From: Vibrio rhizosphaerae
GTDB taxonomy: Bacteria; Pseudomonadota; Gammaproteobacteria; Enterobacterales; Vibrionaceae
DNA: 64,000 bases
Direction of reading: 5' to 3'
Assembly: GCF_024347095.1 (NCBI RefSeq)
Contig: NZ_AP024903.1
Location: 3,224,001 to 3,288,000, forward strand
In this document: positions 36,965-48,312 of the stretch, in pieces
Layout of the letters: each line of letters opens with the position of its first letter
Position numbering within the stretch: the stretch's first letter is position 1
The notes under the pieces: generated by a model
What the model was told of the DNA's origin: nothing
The model's input: the letters and a program-made list of their open reading frames with translations, nothing else
Databases searched by the model: none
Translations under genes and position numbers: made by a program

Positions 36965-38436
36965 CAGACCTCCTCAGTGACCCGTAACACTTCTTCAAGT
37001 GTCGTGACCCCGGCCCGAACCTTGTTTAGCCCATCCATGCGAATACTGGGACACGACTCACGAACTTGCTGTTCGACTGCCTGCTCACCCGCTTCGGTAT
37101 GGATCAGTGATTTGACTTTCTCATCAATCACTAATAACTCATGAATCCCGGTTCGTCCCCGGTAGCCTTTGTAATGGCATTTCTCACACCCTTTCGGAGC
37201 ATACAGTGTCAGAGGTTCGTCGGCTTGAACATCGAATAATTCACGTTGTTCTTTGTCAGCCTCAAATGGCTGTTTACAATCGGGACATAACGTACGAACT
37301 AACCGCTGAGCCAATACACCAACGAGAGATGATGACACCAGAAAAGATTCAATCCCCATATCTCTCAGTCGTGTGACCGCACCAATCGCGGTATTCGTGT
37401 GTAAGGTGGAAAGAACCAAGTGACCGGTGAGAGACGCCTGCACAGCAATTTGTGCAGTTTCTAAATCACGGATTTCTCCGACCATCACGACATCAGGGTC
37501 TTGCCGTAAAATAGCTCTCAAGCCTCGGGCAAACGTCATATCAACTTTGGGATTGACCTGTGTCTGGCCGATGCCGTCAATATCAAATTCGATCGGGTCT
37601 TCAACCGTCAGAATATTTTTCTCATTGCGATCCAATTCTTGTAAGCCGGCATAGAGCGTCGTCGACTTACCGGAACCGGTCGGTCCCGTCACCAATAAAA
37701 TACCATGTGGTCGCTGCAGTAACTCTCGGAATCGAACAAAAATTTTCTCGGTCATTCCCAGACTATAGAGATCCATTTGAGTCGCATTTTTATCCAAAAT
37801 ACGCATGACCACCCGCTCCCCATGTGAGGAAGGCATGGTCGAAACACGAACATCAACAGCTCGTCCACCAATTCTCAGCGAAATACGACCATCTTGAGGA
37901 ACCCGCTTTTCTGCGATATCCAGCTTTGCCATGACCTTGACACGCGAGACCAATAAAGGGGCGAGCTTACGGCTGGGAGATAATACCTCACGCAGCATGC
38001 CATCAACCCGAAAACGAATTGATAAAGACGTTTCAAAGGTTTCAATATGGATATCAGAGGCTTCTTCCTTGATAGCTTCACTCAACATGGCATTAATCAG
38101 CTTGATAATTGGCGCATCATCATCTGAATCCAACAAGTCTTGATTATTGGGCAGCTCTTCCGCGAGGGCAAAGAAATCATCATTATCGGCACCAAGATCT
38201 TCCATCAGCTGGCGAGTTTCCGATGTGTCTCGTTGATAGACCTTCGTCAGTCTTGCCTCAAACTCAGCTTCAGGAAGCGCCACCAGCTCAAACGATTTTT
38301 GCAACACCCGTTTGGCCTCAGCCACAGCCGCAATCGATACCGGCTCAACATAGTAGAGATGGGGGGTCTCATCTTCATGTGAGGCGTCAAATACGAGCTT
38401 ATACCGGTTTGCGAAACTAAAAGGTAAACGCTGCAC
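36964..38436 (-). CDS. gspE: Type II secretion ATPase GspE
   Basis: 490 residues from GTG 38436. GspE powers pseudopilus growth from the cytoplasm and docks on GspL. The N domain starts [13 protein letters not shown], the N2 domain has [20 protein letters not shown], and the ATPase core has Walker [11 protein letters not shown], the Asp box [19 protein letters not shown], Walker [11 protein letters not shown] and [11 protein letters not shown] tetracysteine zinc domain (CPDC and CEKC) follows. AGGAG seven bases before the GTG decides the start. A longer frame with a TTG at 38469 would overlap the gspD end. The gspD stop lies four bases upstream. Confidence 0.96.
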   Translation of the reverse strand: MQRLPFSFANRYKLVFDASHEDETPHLYYVEPVSIAAVAEAKRVLQKSFELVALPEAEFEARLTKVYQRDTSETRQLMEDLGADNDDFFALAEELPNNQDLLDSDDDAPIIKLINAMLSEAIKEEASDIHIETFETSLSIRFRVDGMLREVLSPSRKLAPLLVSRVKVMAKLDIAEKRVPQDGRISLRIGGRAVDVRVSTMPSSHGERVVMRILDKNATQMDLYSLGMTEKIFVRFRELLQRPHGILLVTGPTGSGKSTTLYAGLQELDRNEKNILTVEDPIEFDIDGIGQTQVNPKVDMTFARGLRAILRQDPDVVMVGEIRDLETAQIAVQASLTGHLVLSTLHTNTAIGAVTRLRDMGIESFLVSSSLVGVLAQRLVRTLCPDCKQPFEADKEQRELFDVQADEPLTLYAPKGCEKCHYKGYRGRTGIHELLVIDEKVKSLIHTEAGEQAVEQQVRESCPSIRMDGLNKVRAGVTTLEEVLRVTEEV

Positions 38437-38440
38437 AACC

Positions 38441-40468
38441 CTACTCCTGATCCTTAGGAATCTGATCAAGAAATGCCTGAAGTTCTTCCGGATAATGGTT
38501 CTGTAAATTAAACGCAGGTATCACCGGCGTTTTCTTGCCATTCATCAATTTCAGACCTTTCTCTGCTTTCACAAGCTGCTCAGCCCGGATGAAATTATAT
38601 TTCCGCTGAGTTACACCATCTGCCGTCATCCCATCACGGATAATTGTCGGTTTGATAAAGACCATCAGATTTCGTTTCTCAACTTTGGTACTCGTTGAAC
38701 GGAATAGATAACCTAACAGAGGGATATCCCCTAGAATGGGAACTTTGGAGTCACTTTCTTGAGTGCGTTCGTCGATCATACCGCCCAAAACCAGCATTTG
38801 ACCATCTTTGACCATCACGGAGGTATTCAACTGTCGTTTGGCAAAGCGAACATCAACCGCACCGTCAGCGGCCAGAACATTCGATACTTCTTGCTCGATC
38901 TTGAGCATCACCGAATCCCCTTCATTGATTTGGGGAACAACCTTCAATTTGATCCCGACTTCTTTCCGGTCAACGGTTTGGAAAGGGTTGTCATTACCGG
39001 AGCTTGACGTCGCGCCAGTTAATACAGGCACTTCTTCACCCACCACAAATGAGGCCTCACCGTTATCCATGACCGTAATACTCGGTGATGACAAAATATT
39101 TGAGTTAGAGTCTCTGGAAACCGCACTGATCAGTGATGTCCAATCGCCCATCACGAGGCTGACCGCAGCACCTTCGACACCGCTCAGCGCATCAGATAAC
39201 GACTTATAATCTCCCGATTTGCTGGTCGTGTAGGGGCGTCGATTACCATTATTATCGGTGTAATACTCGGTACTTTTCTGCTCTTTCGCTTCTTCAAGAC
39301 CAACCATCACCTTACCGATAGACGCACCACTATTACCAAACTGGATGGCCGAGCCACTTTCAATCGAGCCCCATTGGACTCCAAGATTAATCCCTTCGCC
39401 TTCAGACATTTCGACAATCAGGGCTTCAATCAGTACTTGCGCCCGCCGAATATCCAATTGGCTGATCACATCCAGCAAAGGTTTCATAATATCTTGTGGC
39501 GCACTGAGAATCAGAGAGTTGGTGTCCTTGTGTGCGGCAATTGTGACGTCAGTCCGGCTCGAAGGCGCTGACTTTTGCTCCCCCTGTTTTTCCGACTGAA
39601 TGTTATCGGAAACCCCTTTCAATACATCGACCAAGTCTTCAGCTTTTGCATACTTTAGATAAACAACCCGATGGTTGCTTTTGGTCGCCATTTCAATATC
39701 GAGTCGTTTGATTAACCGGACGATCCGTTTTCTGACTTTCGGATCTCCGGAGATCAGAATCGAATTGGTTCGATCATCGGCAACCACTTGTGGCTGGAGA
39801 ATTTGTGGCAGACTTCTCGTCTCTTTATTGGTGTCGAGTGCACTGACGATCCGCACAATTTCCGGTGCCGAAGCATTGGTCAATGTCACCACATCAATAT
39901 CAGTATTTCCGGCTTGGTCAACGCGATCAATAATCTGAGCCAAACGGTCAACAACAGCGGCCCGTCCGGTCAACAAAATGATATTTGCAGGCTCATAATG
40001 AACCACGTTACCTGAGCCGGCATTGTTCACTAACTGACGCAACAACGGCGATAACTCTTTCACCGATACATTGTGAACAGAGACAACCCGAGTGATAACA
40101 CTGTCAGCATCTATTTTACTGGATGAGTCCAAGACCGGGATTGCTGAGGTTTTGGCATCTTTGGATTTAATGACTTTCAGAACACCGTTGTCCATTTCAA
40201 CCACGGCAAAACCATAGACTTCCAAAACATTCAGAAAGAAACCGTAGTATTGGTCATCACTGAGCGTGTCATAACTTCTTACGTCGATTTTCCCTCGCAC
40301 AGAAGGGTCAACAATAATTGTTTTATGTAAGTTACGACCGACAATGTTAATAAATTCCTGAATATCCGTGCCTTTAAAATTGACGCTGTACTCATTCGCC
40401 AACGCTGCCGGAGAAAGCATCATACTTCCCAGTAACAACCACGTGCTTTTTTTTAGCCAATACTTCAC
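38441..40468 (-). CDS. gspD: Type II secretion outer-membrane secretin GspD
   Basis: 675 residues. GspD forms the outer-membrane channel of the type II system. A signal peptide ([14 protein letters not shown], about 12-25) precedes the N0 domain ([20 protein letters not shown]), three N1-N3 ring domains (such as [17 protein letters not shown] and [19 protein letters not shown]), and the secretin core with [37 protein letters not shown] and [19 protein letters not shown]-terminal S domain ([18 protein letters not shown]) is present, as in EpsD. It lies between gspC and gspE. Confidence 0.97.
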   Translation of the reverse strand: MKYWLKKSTWLLLGSMMLSPAALANEYSVNFKGTDIQEFINIVGRNLHKTIIVDPSVRGKIDVRSYDTLSDDQYYGFFLNVLEVYGFAVVEMDNGVLKVIKSKDAKTSAIPVLDSSSKIDADSVITRVVSVHNVSVKELSPLLRQLVNNAGSGNVVHYEPANIILLTGRAAVVDRLAQIIDRVDQAGNTDIDVVTLTNASAPEIVRIVSALDTNKETRSLPQILQPQVVADDRTNSILISGDPKVRKRIVRLIKRLDIEMATKSNHRVVYLKYAKAEDLVDVLKGVSDNIQSEKQGEQKSAPSSRTDVTIAAHKDTNSLILSAPQDIMKPLLDVISQLDIRRAQVLIEALIVEMSEGEGINLGVQWGSIESGSAIQFGNSGASIGKVMVGLEEAKEQKSTEYYTDNNGNRRPYTTSKSGDYKSLSDALSGVEGAAVSLVMGDWTSLISAVSRDSNSNILSSPSITVMDNGEASFVVGEEVPVLTGATSSSGNDNPFQTVDRKEVGIKLKVVPQINEGDSVMLKIEQEVSNVLAADGAVDVRFAKRQLNTSVMVKDGQMLVLGGMIDERTQESDSKVPILGDIPLLGYLFRSTSTKVEKRNLMVFIKPTIIRDGMTADGVTQRKYNFIRAEQLVKAEKGLKLMNGKKTPVIPAFNLQNHYPEELQAFLDQIPKDQE

Positions 40469-40501
40469 GTCTTCACTCCCTCAATGCCTAGCGACGCTGC
40501 A

Positions 40502-41401
40502 TTAAAATTGAATATATATGTCATGAGTCTGTCCATCTCTCTCGACTGTAATTTTTACATTCGAAAGGTCTGATAAAACGGAGGCGATATCTGACATTGC
40601 ATTTTCCTTTCTTAAGTCGACATCATTTAACGCAACCGCAATATCACCGTTCTGTAATCCGACAGATTGAAATAACTCTGGTGAACGTCCGGGACTCAAG
40701 CGGTAACCGAGAATATCATCGTCACGCTTCATTTGAGACAAACGAACATATTGGAACAAAGTCTGCGGATTCTCCGCAATTTCATGTTTGATTTCTGCCA
40801 ACCGTTCGGGCTGAGTACTCAGTTCACCCGTATCATAATTAACAAAGTCATCTGGTGCCGGATTGTTCAGCCCAGAATGGGGTTGGATGTTCACATTCCC
40901 CAAACGACTGTACTCAACATCTTCCAACATGAGTGTTTCATTTCTACCGGCATTACGAATAATCACTCGATCATTCAAAACGGACTCCAGTGTCACCCGA
41001 GTCCCTTCAATGCGTTCATTCAATCCGTAAGTTGCCTGCACACCTTTATAATCAATGATGGCAAGATCTTCCGCGTTATGATCACTAACGACAACACCAA
41101 CAAGTTTGAGATTTAATTTTGTTTTCGGAGCATTGACGACACGTTCTTGAACAACTGGTTTGTCATTCTGTTTTTGTTGTTGACCAAACAGTTGCTTTTC
41201 TTTCACAAATGCGCTGTCAAAACTATTGGTGGAACCTCGCACTTCTTGAGCAGAAGAGGGTTTCCATGACTGAATCTGCATCGTATCAAATGGTGCCCAG
41301 ACCAACTGACCAAATATCCAGACGGCAACCAACCATATTCCCGCAGAAATAATGGTGCTGAATAATGATTGATAGTGAATGAAAGAACGCAATAAAGACA
41401 T
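40502..41401 (-). CDS. gspC: Type II secretion protein GspC
   Basis: 299 residues from ATG 41401. GspC is an inner-membrane protein that links the platform to the secretin. It has one N-terminal membrane helix (about 18-35), a homology-region domain (LNLKLVGVVVSDHNAEDLAI, about 97-116) and a C-terminal PDZ-type domain (YRLSPGRSPELFQSVGLQNG). The open frame reaches TTG 41446 with AGAG close before it, giving 314 residues; the ATG is preferred on length but the start is uncertain. It is the first gene of the gspC-N operon and diverges from hslR. Confidence 0.9.
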   Translation of the reverse strand: MSLLRSFIHYQSLFSTIISAGIWLVAVWIFGQLVWAPFDTMQIQSWKPSSAQEVRGSTNSFDSAFVKEKQLFGQQQKQNDKPVVQERVVNAPKTKLNLKLVGVVVSDHNAEDLAIIDYKGVQATYGLNERIEGTRVTLESVLNDRVIIRNAGRNETLMLEDVEYSRLGNVNIQPHSGLNNPAPDDFVNYDTGELSTQPERLAEIKHEIAENPQTLFQYVRLSQMKRDDDILGYRLSPGRSPELFQSVGLQNGDIAVALNDVDLRKENAMSDIASVLSDLSNVKITVERDGQTHDIYIQF

Positions 41402-41651
41402 GAACAACGCAGGTACTGAGTTCTTTAGTGTGTCAACGTGTGGCAATCTCTAACCCTTTGAATTTATCCCTGATTAATCGGTGTAATCAATTATGTTACG
41501 CCATATTAAGATCCTGACTAATATAACACACCCATTTTACTATCCACTGTTTTATACTCAAATTTCATCATTTTCTTGAAAACCTAGGTATAAACCACCA
41601 TTTACCCTTTTATTATTGAGTAAAACAACATATTTAGAGGACGATTTTGCG

Positions 41652-42038
41652 ATGAGTTCTATGGAAGAGCCGGTACGGCTAGATAAATGGCTCTGGGCTG
41701 CGCGATTTTATAAAACCCGTTCAATTGCCCGGAATATGGTTGACGGTGGCAAAGTCCATTATAATGGACAACGGTCGAAACCAAGTAAAATCGTAGAAGT
41801 CGGTGCAACTGTGACCCTTAGACAAGGTCAAGAAGAAAAAGTTGTCATTATTGACAAAATATCGGACCAACGCAGAGGCGCACCCGAAGCTCAAACCTTA
41901 TATACAGAGACGGAAGCAAGCATTCAAAAACGTGAAGCCCATGCAATGCAACGTAAATTGAATGCGCATAACCCAAGTCCGGATAAGCGTCCCGATAAAA
42001 AGCAACGACGTGATATCATTAAATTTAAACATCAATAA
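41652..42038 (+). CDS. hslR: Ribosome-associated heat shock protein Hsp15
   Basis: 128 residues (133 in E. coli). Hsp15 is an S4-type RNA-binding protein that binds the 50S subunit with a nascent chain and helps recycle it. The S4 domain is [18 protein letters not shown] and [16 protein letters not shown] (about 5-50), followed by a long basic helical tail. GAGGA about ten bases before ATG 41652 and the family N terminus fix the start; the TTG at 41616 is rejected. hslO follows 23 bp later, the standard heat-shock pair. Confidence 0.93.
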   Translation: MSSMEEPVRLDKWLWAARFYKTRSIARNMVDGGKVHYNGQRSKPSKIVEVGATVTLRQGQEEKVVIIDKISDQRRGAPEAQTLYTETEASIQKREAHAMQRKLNAHNPSPDKRPDKKQRRDIIKFKHQ

Positions 42039-42061
42039 AGAACAAAGCTGGAGTTTCCTTC

Positions 42062-42937
42062 ATGGCAAGCAATATGTTAAATCGCTACCTGTTTGACGAG
42101 TTATCAGTACGTGGCGAACTGGTACAACTGGATGACGTCTACCAACAAGTCGTATCCGCTCAGGAATATCCGGCCCCGATTCAATCTCTGTTGGGAGAAC
42201 TACTCGTTGCAACCTCTCTTTTAACTGCAACCCTCAAATTTGAAGGTTCAATTACTATGCAGATTCAGGGGAATGGCCCTGTGTCGCTGGCTGTCATCAA
42301 TGGCGATCACGGACAAAATGTTCGGGGCGTCGCCCGATGGAAAGGCGATATTCCTAAAGAAGCCACCCTACGTCAACTGATGGGCGACGGGCATTTAGTG
42401 ATTACTATCGATCCGGATAAAGGGGAACGATATCAGGGAATTGTTGCTTTGGACGGCGACTGCTTAGCCGATGTTCTGGAAACTTATTTTGAACAGTCTG
42501 AGCAGTTAAAAACACGATTATGGCTCAGAACGGGCCAAGTAGAAGAGAAACGCTGCGCAGCAGGAATGCTGTTACAAATTATGCCTGATGGCACTGGGTC
42601 TCCCGACGATTTCGAACACCTTGAACAGCTAACCGATACGATTAAAGATGAAGAACTGTTTTGTCTGCAAGCCGATGAATTACTCTATCGTTTGTACAAC
42701 CAAGAAACCGTTCGGCTGTTTGATCCCCAGCCAGTGACGTTTCACTGTGGTTGCTCTCGGCAACGGTGTGGGGCTGCGATTATCACACTTCCCGAAGAAG
42801 AAGTACAAGAGATGCTGGCAGAAAACCCTGTCATTGCGCTTCATTGCGAATACTGCGGAACGGATTACCAATTTGATGAAAACGATATCAAAGAGTTACG
42901 TTACAGCGCACTGGAACAAAACAAAACCATTCATTAA
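42062..42937 (+). CDS. hslO: Redox-regulated chaperone Hsp33
   Basis: 291 residues. Hsp33 is a holdase that is switched on by oxidative stress when four zinc-bound Cys form disulfides. Here they are HCGCSRQRC (two are C-x-C) and HCEYCGTDY (C-x2-C) in the C-terminal domain. The N-terminal domain has [19 protein letters not shown] and [24 protein letters not shown] ribosome site precedes the ATG. It is cotranscribed with hslR and ends with its own terminator. Confidence 0.95.
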   Translation: MASNMLNRYLFDELSVRGELVQLDDVYQQVVSAQEYPAPIQSLLGELLVATSLLTATLKFEGSITMQIQGNGPVSLAVINGDHGQNVRGVARWKGDIPKEATLRQLMGDGHLVITIDPDKGERYQGIVALDGDCLADVLETYFEQSEQLKTRLWLRTGQVEEKRCAAGMLLQIMPDGTGSPDDFEHLEQLTDTIKDEELFCLQADELLYRLYNQETVRLFDPQPVTFHCGCSRQRCGAAIITLPEEEVQEMLAENPVIALHCEYCGTDYQFDENDIKELRYSALEQNKTIH

Positions 42938-42972
42938 TTTCCGCTCATTATTAAGCAATTTTTTCGCACTTC

Positions 42973-43000
42973 AAAGCCAGTTGAAAAACTGGCTTTATTT
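42973..43000 (+). terminator. Intrinsic terminator of hslRO
   Basis: AAAGCCAGTT (42973-42982), GAAA loop, AACTGGCTTT (42987-42996), then ATTTATT. A perfect 10-bp stem. Confidence 0.9.
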
Positions 43001-43278
43001 ATTATTTCTTAATATAAAAAACTACTTCTTTCATAAAAACCAACATTTTATCAACACTTAATTTTCATAAATTAATAATTTCTGTCACCTAGTCTAAACT
43101 ACTTCCTATACGTTAGAATAACTTACCCAGATATGTGACGAGACACCTAAATACTCACAGGAAATGTGGGTATTTTTTGAACCATCTCCCTGTTTTAGAT
43201 GGCCCTCGTTGCTAGCATGGCTTACAGATAACAAAAGAATTCTTACAAAATCTCTACAATTCCTACAAAGGAGCACCT
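43001..43278. other. pckA upstream region
   Basis: This stretch is AT-rich in its first part. A TAGAAT (43115-43120) could be a -10 box, and TGTGACGAGACA (43135 onward) resembles one half of a CRP site, as expected for pckA, but neither is firm. A terminator-like hairpin lies at 43152-43178 (entered separately). No gene is evident. Confidence 0.5.
43152..43178 (+). terminator. Terminator-like hairpin in the pckA leader
   Basis: TACTCACA (43152-43159), GGAAA loop, TGTGGGTA (43165-43172), followed by six T. It lies 100 bp before the pckA start and 150 bp after the hslO terminator, so hslO termination does not need it. If pckA transcription starts upstream, for example near 43127, it could act as an attenuator. 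Confidence 0.55.
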
Positions 43279-44907
43279 ATGACCGTAATGGAACAAATAA
43301 AGGCTGCAAATATGGATCTGACCTCTTATGGCATCACCGATGTAACTGAAGTAATTCATAACCCGAGTTATGAGCAGTTATTTGAAGAAGAAACGGCCCC
43401 TCACTTAGAGGGCTATGAAAAAGGTATTGTCACTGAATTAGGGGCAGTTGCTGTTGATACGGGTATTTTTACCGGCCGTTCTCCGAAAGATAAATACATC
43501 GTGAAAGATGACACCACCAAAGATAATTTTTGGTGGACGTCTGACACAGTAAAAAATGATAACAAACCTATCACGCAGGCAGTTTGGGACGATCTGAAGC
43601 AGCTAGTCACCAAACAGCTTTCAGGAAAACGGTTGTTCGTCGTCGATGGTTACTGTGGAGCCAACCCCGATACTCGCCTTTGTGTCCGTTTTATTACGGA
43701 AGTTGCCTGGCAAGCACATTTTGTGAAAAACATGTTCATCCGTCCTAGTGACGAAGAACTGGCAACATTCGAGCCCAGTTTCGTGGTGATGAATGGTGCA
43801 AAATGTACTAACCCTAACTGGAAAGCACATGGTCTGAACTCAGAGAATTTCACGGTCTTTAATCTGACCGAGAAAATGCAGCTGATTGGCGGAACTTGGT
43901 ACGGTGGCGAAATGAAAAAAGGGATTTTCGCCATGATGAATTATTTCTTGCCGCTGAAAGGTATTGCATCAATGCATTGCTCTGCCAATATGGCGAAAGA
44001 TGGCGATGTTGCAGTTTTCTTTGGCCTGTCCGGCACTGGGAAGACCACATTATCGACGGATCCTAAACGCGCACTGATTGGTGATGACGAACACGGTTGG
44101 GATGATGACGGTGTCTTCAACTTTGAAGGTGGATGCTATGCAAAAACCATCAAACTTTCGAAAGAAGCAGAGCCTGATATTTATCACGCGATCCGCAGAG
44201 ATGCCTTGCTTGAAAATGTCACCGTGCGTACTGATGGGACAGTTGATTTCGATGATGGCTCCAAAACGGAAAATACCCGGGTTTCTTATCCGATTTATCA
44301 TATTGATAATATCGTTAAACCGGTCTCGAAAGGCGGACATGCCAGCAAAGTTATCTTCCTGTCTGCTGATGCGTTCGGCGTTCTGCCTCCGGTTTCTAAA
44401 CTAACCCCTGAGCAGACCAAATATCACTTCCTTTCCGGTTTTACCGCAAAATTAGCCGGTACAGAACGAGGCATTACTGAACCGACACCGACGTTCTCGG
44501 CTTGTTTCGGTGCAGCATTCCTGACTCTGCATCCAACCAAATATGCGGAAGTACTTGTCAAGCGGATGGAAGCAGCCGGTGCAGAGGCGTACCTCGTCAA
44601 TACAGGCTGGAATGGCACAGGAAAACGGATTTCAATCCAAGATACCCGGGCAATCATTGATGCCATCCTTGACGGTTCGATTGAGAAGGCACAAACCAAA
44701 ACCATCCCGATCTTTAACCTTGAAGTCCCAACGTCACTGCCGAACGTCAATCCTGAGATCCTTGATCCCCGGGATACCTATGTCGATGCCCTGCAATGGG
44801 AAAGCAAAGCCAAAGATCTTGCCTCTCGTTTCGTGAAAAATTTTGATAAATATACCGATAATGATGAAGGTAAGGCACTGATTTCTGCCGGACCACAACT
44901 CGACTAA
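43279..44907 (+). CDS. pckA: Phosphoenolpyruvate carboxykinase (ATP)
   Basis: 542 residues (540 in E. coli). It makes phosphoenolpyruvate from oxaloacetate and ATP, the gateway of gluconeogenesis. The motifs are the substrate-binding [12 protein letters not shown] (about 64-75), the PEPCK-specific CSANMAKDG, the P-loop [13 protein letters not shown] (about 247-259), the metal motif LIGDDEHGW, and [17 protein letters not shown] lies before ATG 43279. It is monocistronic, with its own terminator. Confidence 0.98.
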   Translation: MTVMEQIKAANMDLTSYGITDVTEVIHNPSYEQLFEEETAPHLEGYEKGIVTELGAVAVDTGIFTGRSPKDKYIVKDDTTKDNFWWTSDTVKNDNKPITQAVWDDLKQLVTKQLSGKRLFVVDGYCGANPDTRLCVRFITEVAWQAHFVKNMFIRPSDEELATFEPSFVVMNGAKCTNPNWKAHGLNSENFTVFNLTEKMQLIGGTWYGGEMKKGIFAMMNYFLPLKGIASMHCSANMAKDGDVAVFFGLSGTGKTTLSTDPKRALIGDDEHGWDDDGVFNFEGGCYAKTIKLSKEAEPDIYHAIRRDALLENVTVRTDGTVDFDDGSKTENTRVSYPIYHIDNIVKPVSKGGHASKVIFLSADAFGVLPPVSKLTPEQTKYHFLSGFTAKLAGTERGITEPTPTFSACFGAAFLTLHPTKYAEVLVKRMEAAGAEAYLVNTGWNGTGKRISIQDTRAIIDAILDGSIEKAQTKTIPIFNLEVPTSLPNVNPEILDPRDTYVDALQWESKAKDLASRFVKNFDKYTDNDEGKALISAGPQLD

Positions 44908-44928
44908 TGTGTCATTAAAAGTCTCACT

Positions 44929-44955
44929 AAGCCCCTATTTCAGGGGCTTTTTTTA
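44929..44955 (+). terminator. Intrinsic terminator of pckA
   Basis: AAGCCCCT, loop ATTTC, AGGGGCTT, followed by TTTTTTA. It lies about 20 bp after the pckA stop. Confidence 0.93.
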
Positions 44956-45030
44956 ATAGTACGAATTTTGTTGATGCCAAGCGATTTTTGTTCCAATCTG
45001 TTAGACTGAACGAAGCAGCGGTCTTAAATA

Positions 45031-46953
45031 ATGAAAACAGGTATTATCCGGCTATTCCTCACATGTATTCTACTCATCCTGATAGGGATCACCGTCGGGA
45101 TCGTGGTCATTCAGTCTCGCTATATCACACCTGTTGCTCAATGGACCATCCAGAAAATAGGACTCCCTGAGTTTCATGCCCAAAAAATCAGTTACCAATA
45201 TCCGTTCCATCTGAAGTTTGAGCACGTCAGACTGTCTCAACATCAGGCGCCGATCCAAACCGTAGATGTTTGGGTGAACCCGTACCAAAGCACTCTCAAT
45301 CAGCTGGTATTCGATAGTGTGCTCATTGATGGCTTGACACTGGACAACGATCAAGCATCGTTCCCCCAGCCATTAGAGCACTTAAAAATCAACCAGCTTG
45401 CGATGCGCAACCTTTCTGTTGCAACGGCCGACAATCTGATGATTCACGGGCTCAATGTACAAATTCAGCATCCGACGTGGAATGCAACAAATCCTTATCT
45501 GCCGGATGGTGATATCCAGTTGTATGCGTCTCAGGTTAGTTGGCAAGGGGAAACGCTAACCGATCTACTCATCACGGGTAATCATCAATCACAACATAGT
45601 CAGATTGACAGCCTGACCGCCAAATGGCGCGGGGCATCACTCTCTTTACAAGGCAAAGCCGACGGTCAACGCTGGTCAATAGAAAATTTAACCACAGACA
45701 AACTAAGTCTATCTCTGTCTCAATTTCAGCAACTCTCTTATAAATTCAGCAGTCTGATTGAAACACACATCGCACAGATTGATCGACTTGACCTGTTAAA
45801 CAGTCAGTTCAATATGCCGCGTATTCAGCTCAATAATTTCGACTTATCACTTACTGATTTTCATCCGGCTGGCACTGAATCGCTCTGGAAACAGAACCAT
45901 GCAGAACTATCATTGGACGCAGAAAGTCTTGTCCTTGATAAAATGATGTGGGTAGAACCGAGTATCAACCTCATTCTGACGCCCGGTCAGTTCGATGTTG
46001 ATGACTTTAGTGCAACCCTCATGGACGGGCAAGTCCATGCATCCGGCTCGATCACACCGGAGACAGCGACCATCCGGGATTTGCAGCTTCAGAGCATCAA
46101 AATGTTTATCGAGTCAGGTTCTGAGCCTGATATCACTTGGCTTGCATCGCTGATCCCATCATTCAAACAAGTAAATGTGGAACAACTGAAAATTCGGAAT
46201 AGTCAGATTATCCAGCTCGCCCGCCAGCCGTATTGGCAATTATCAGGCATTAATACCGATATCGATCATGCGCAACTGCTCAATGCTCAACGGTGGGGAT
46301 TATGGCAGGGTTCGGCAAGAATTTCCGTCAACAATCTTAGCTATGGTCAGTTCGTGGTATCGCAGGGATTAGTCGAAATGCACAGTCAGGCGCAGAACTG
46401 GATACTGGATCGGCTATTTCTTCCTTTCGCCAAAGGATATCTGGCCGCTAAAGGACAATGGCAATATGGCTCGAAAGGTGCACCGTGGCAATTTTCAGTT
46501 GATGCGGATAGTCTTCCTCTCAACCTGTTCAAACATCTTCCGCTCGGTATACAAGGGCTTGCGGACCTGTCCGGTTCGGCGCAGGGGCTTTCCGGAGACG
46601 CCGTGATTATCAATCACACTTTAAGTGGCCTGTTGAATTTGGATATCAGAAATGGCCGACTTCAACTACCTGATACCCATGATCCAAAAGACTTTATGGT
46701 TGACGCCATGCAAATCACCGCTGATCGAGGCACAATCACCGTCCCTGAAATTCACCTCAATGCCGATGATCTCAATGCAACCCTCAGTGGCCGTTGGGAT
46801 TTGACTCAGTCAGAATCTGGCTCATTAACACTATCGGTTAGCTCTGGGGAAACACGCCATCATTACAATTTGTTGGCACCAAAAGCAGAGCCGCTGACAC
46901 CTCAGCCCGAAGCTGGCCTCACGCAAGAAACATCCAATTCATCGACCAATTAA
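45031..46953 (+). CDS. AsmA-family envelope protein
   Basis: 640 residues. One N-terminal membrane helix (about 6-27) anchors a long periplasmic beta-rich region of the AsmA type, a group now linked to lipid transport between membranes. The C-terminal part has LNADDLNATLSGRWDLTQSE and a Ser/Thr/Pro-rich tail. Repeating strands (LDLLNSQFNMPRIQLNNFDL) are characteristic. It is not one of the long TamB-like proteins. The ribosome site is weak. It ends 15 bp into the convergent gene at 46939. Lipid transport is family-level inference. Confidence 0.78.
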   Translation: MKTGIIRLFLTCILLILIGITVGIVVIQSRYITPVAQWTIQKIGLPEFHAQKISYQYPFHLKFEHVRLSQHQAPIQTVDVWVNPYQSTLNQLVFDSVLIDGLTLDNDQASFPQPLEHLKINQLAMRNLSVATADNLMIHGLNVQIQHPTWNATNPYLPDGDIQLYASQVSWQGETLTDLLITGNHQSQHSQIDSLTAKWRGASLSLQGKADGQRWSIENLTTDKLSLSLSQFQQLSYKFSSLIETHIAQIDRLDLLNSQFNMPRIQLNNFDLSLTDFHPAGTESLWKQNHAELSLDAESLVLDKMMWVEPSINLILTPGQFDVDDFSATLMDGQVHASGSITPETATIRDLQLQSIKMFIESGSEPDITWLASLIPSFKQVNVEQLKIRNSQIIQLARQPYWQLSGINTDIDHAQLLNAQRWGLWQGSARISVNNLSYGQFVVSQGLVEMHSQAQNWILDRLFLPFAKGYLAAKGQWQYGSKGAPWQFSVDADSLPLNLFKHLPLGIQGLADLSGSAQGLSGDAVIINHTLSGLLNLDIRNGRLQLPDTHDPKDFMVDAMQITADRGTITVPEIHLNADDLNATLSGRWDLTQSESGSLTLSVSSGETRHHYNLLAPKAEPLTPQPEAGLTQETSNSSTN

Positions 46954-47856
46954 AGATTTATAATTCGGGATCAACATGTATGTTCCGACAAACTGAACTG
47001 CAGGTTGCTCCCCACTTTTAATGGTCACATTGACAATGATCCGAGCTTTACGCCCAGACTCAAGACGATCCAGATCACCACTAATATCATCTAATGACGT
47101 AACGGCAACCGGATTCTCCCAAATGGGCTGCCGATAGCGGATACGGCTATCGACCATCACAATATCCCCATAAAGGCTACGCTCCCGCATGAGCAACCAT
47201 GCCATCCCCCATCCTGTTAGCGTGGCTAAGGTGAAAGCAGAGCCGGCAAACATAGTATTATGAGGATTAATATTGGGATTCATCGGTGCGTAACACTCAA
47301 ACTGATAGCCAGTATACTGGTTAATCTTAATGCCCATTTTTTCACTGATCGGAATCTGGTTTTCCCAGCGTTCCTGCAACTCAGAACACCACTGCGGTTT
47401 GCGCTGAACATTCGCCATCGGATCCAGTGTTTTCACCATCTGTTGATGCCGGATAGGGCCGCGTTCATCACTCAGTTCACCGCGACGCTCAAAGCCATTT
47501 TTTTCATAAAATGCAATCGCATCTTCTCTGGCGTTACAGACCAACCGTTTCGCACCCTCCTGGCGAGCAAGAGACTCTAAAGTCACTAATAGCAGTGACC
47601 CCATCCCCCGGCTCCGGCGATTCGCTTTAACCGCCATATACCGAATCTGCCCTTCACAATCAGGCGTAATATATAATCGACCGACAGCCATTGGACGCCC
47701 GCGGCTATCAACAATCATCCGGTGATGGCTCATTGGATCATATTCGTCCCGCTCAGATCCTAAAGGCAAATGCCATGGCTCACGCAGCATTTGCCAGCGA
47801 AATAAATAGTATTTATTCAGCTGGTTCTCCGTCTGAGGACTAATAATCTTAAACAT
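46939..47856 (-). CDS. Bifunctional GNAT N-acetyltransferase / thioesterase-like protein (YiiD type)
   Basis: 305 residues. The N-terminal GNAT domain (about 1-145) has IRYMAVKANRRSRGMGSLLL, with the acetyl-CoA loop RRSRGMG, and CNAREDAIAFYEKNGFERRG. The C-terminal half (about 160-305) is a hot-dog thioesterase-like domain of the YiiD type with NPHNTMFAGSAFTLATLTGW and the final FVGTYMLIP. The fusion is conserved in gammaproteobacteria. Its substrates are not settled. It is convergent with the AsmA-family gene and lies 21 bp downstream of dtd on the same strand, so they may share a transcript. Confidence 0.88.
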   Translation of the reverse strand: MFKIISPQTENQLNKYYLFRWQMLREPWHLPLGSERDEYDPMSHHRMIVDSRGRPMAVGRLYITPDCEGQIRYMAVKANRRSRGMGSLLLVTLESLARQEGAKRLVCNAREDAIAFYEKNGFERRGELSDERGPIRHQQMVKTLDPMANVQRKPQWCSELQERWENQIPISEKMGIKINQYTGYQFECYAPMNPNINPHNTMFAGSAFTLATLTGWGMAWLLMRERSLYGDIVMVDSRIRYRQPIWENPVAVTSLDDISGDLDRLESGRKARIIVNVTIKSGEQPAVQFVGTYMLIPNYKSLIGR

Positions 47857-47877
47857 GAATTGTCCCTATCTTATTGA

Positions 47878-48312
47878 TTAAACCTGTAACCAGAAGGTCA
47901 CTGGTCCATCGTTAACCAACGCAACTTTCATATCCGCAGCAAAGCGACCTCTTCCGGTAGGAAGAACGCTGGCACACAGCTCAGCGAAATAGTCGTATAA
48001 TCGCTCAGCATCGGCAGGTGCCGCTCCACGAGAAAATCCAGCGCGTGTTCCCTTTTTCGTATCTGCCGGTAAGGTAAATTGTGAAACCACTAAGACTTCT
48101 CCGCCCACTTGTTGAACATTAAGATTCATCTTACCCTGTTCATCTTCAAATACGCGATAAGTCGTCACACGCTCAACAAGACGCTTCGCTTTGGCTTCAT
48201 CATCATCTTTTTCTACCCCCAGCAATACCAACAGCCCTTGCCCGATATTGCCTACAATCGAACCGTCCACAGTAACGGATGCTTCACTTACTCTCTGAAT
48301 CAGTGCGATCAC
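47878..48312 (-). CDS. dtd: D-aminoacyl-tRNA deacylase
   Basis: 144 residues (145 in E. coli). Dtd removes D-amino acids (and glycine from tRNA-Ala) that were wrongly attached to tRNAs. The N terminus reads [15 protein letters not shown], the Ser-Gln motif is [12 protein letters not shown] (about 76-87), and the cross-subunit Gly-Pro motif is [11 protein letters not shown] at the C terminus. GTG 48312 with AAGGA six bases before it is the start; the longer frame to 48342 is rejected. It overlaps the yihY-like gene by 29 bp. Confidence 0.95.
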   Translation of the reverse strand: MIALIQRVSEASVTVDGSIVGNIGQGLLVLLGVEKDDDEAKAKRLVERVTTYRVFEDEQGKMNLNVQQVGGEVLVVSQFTLPADTKKGTRAGFSRGAAPADAERLYDYFAELCASVLPTGRGRFAADMKVALVNDGPVTFWLQV

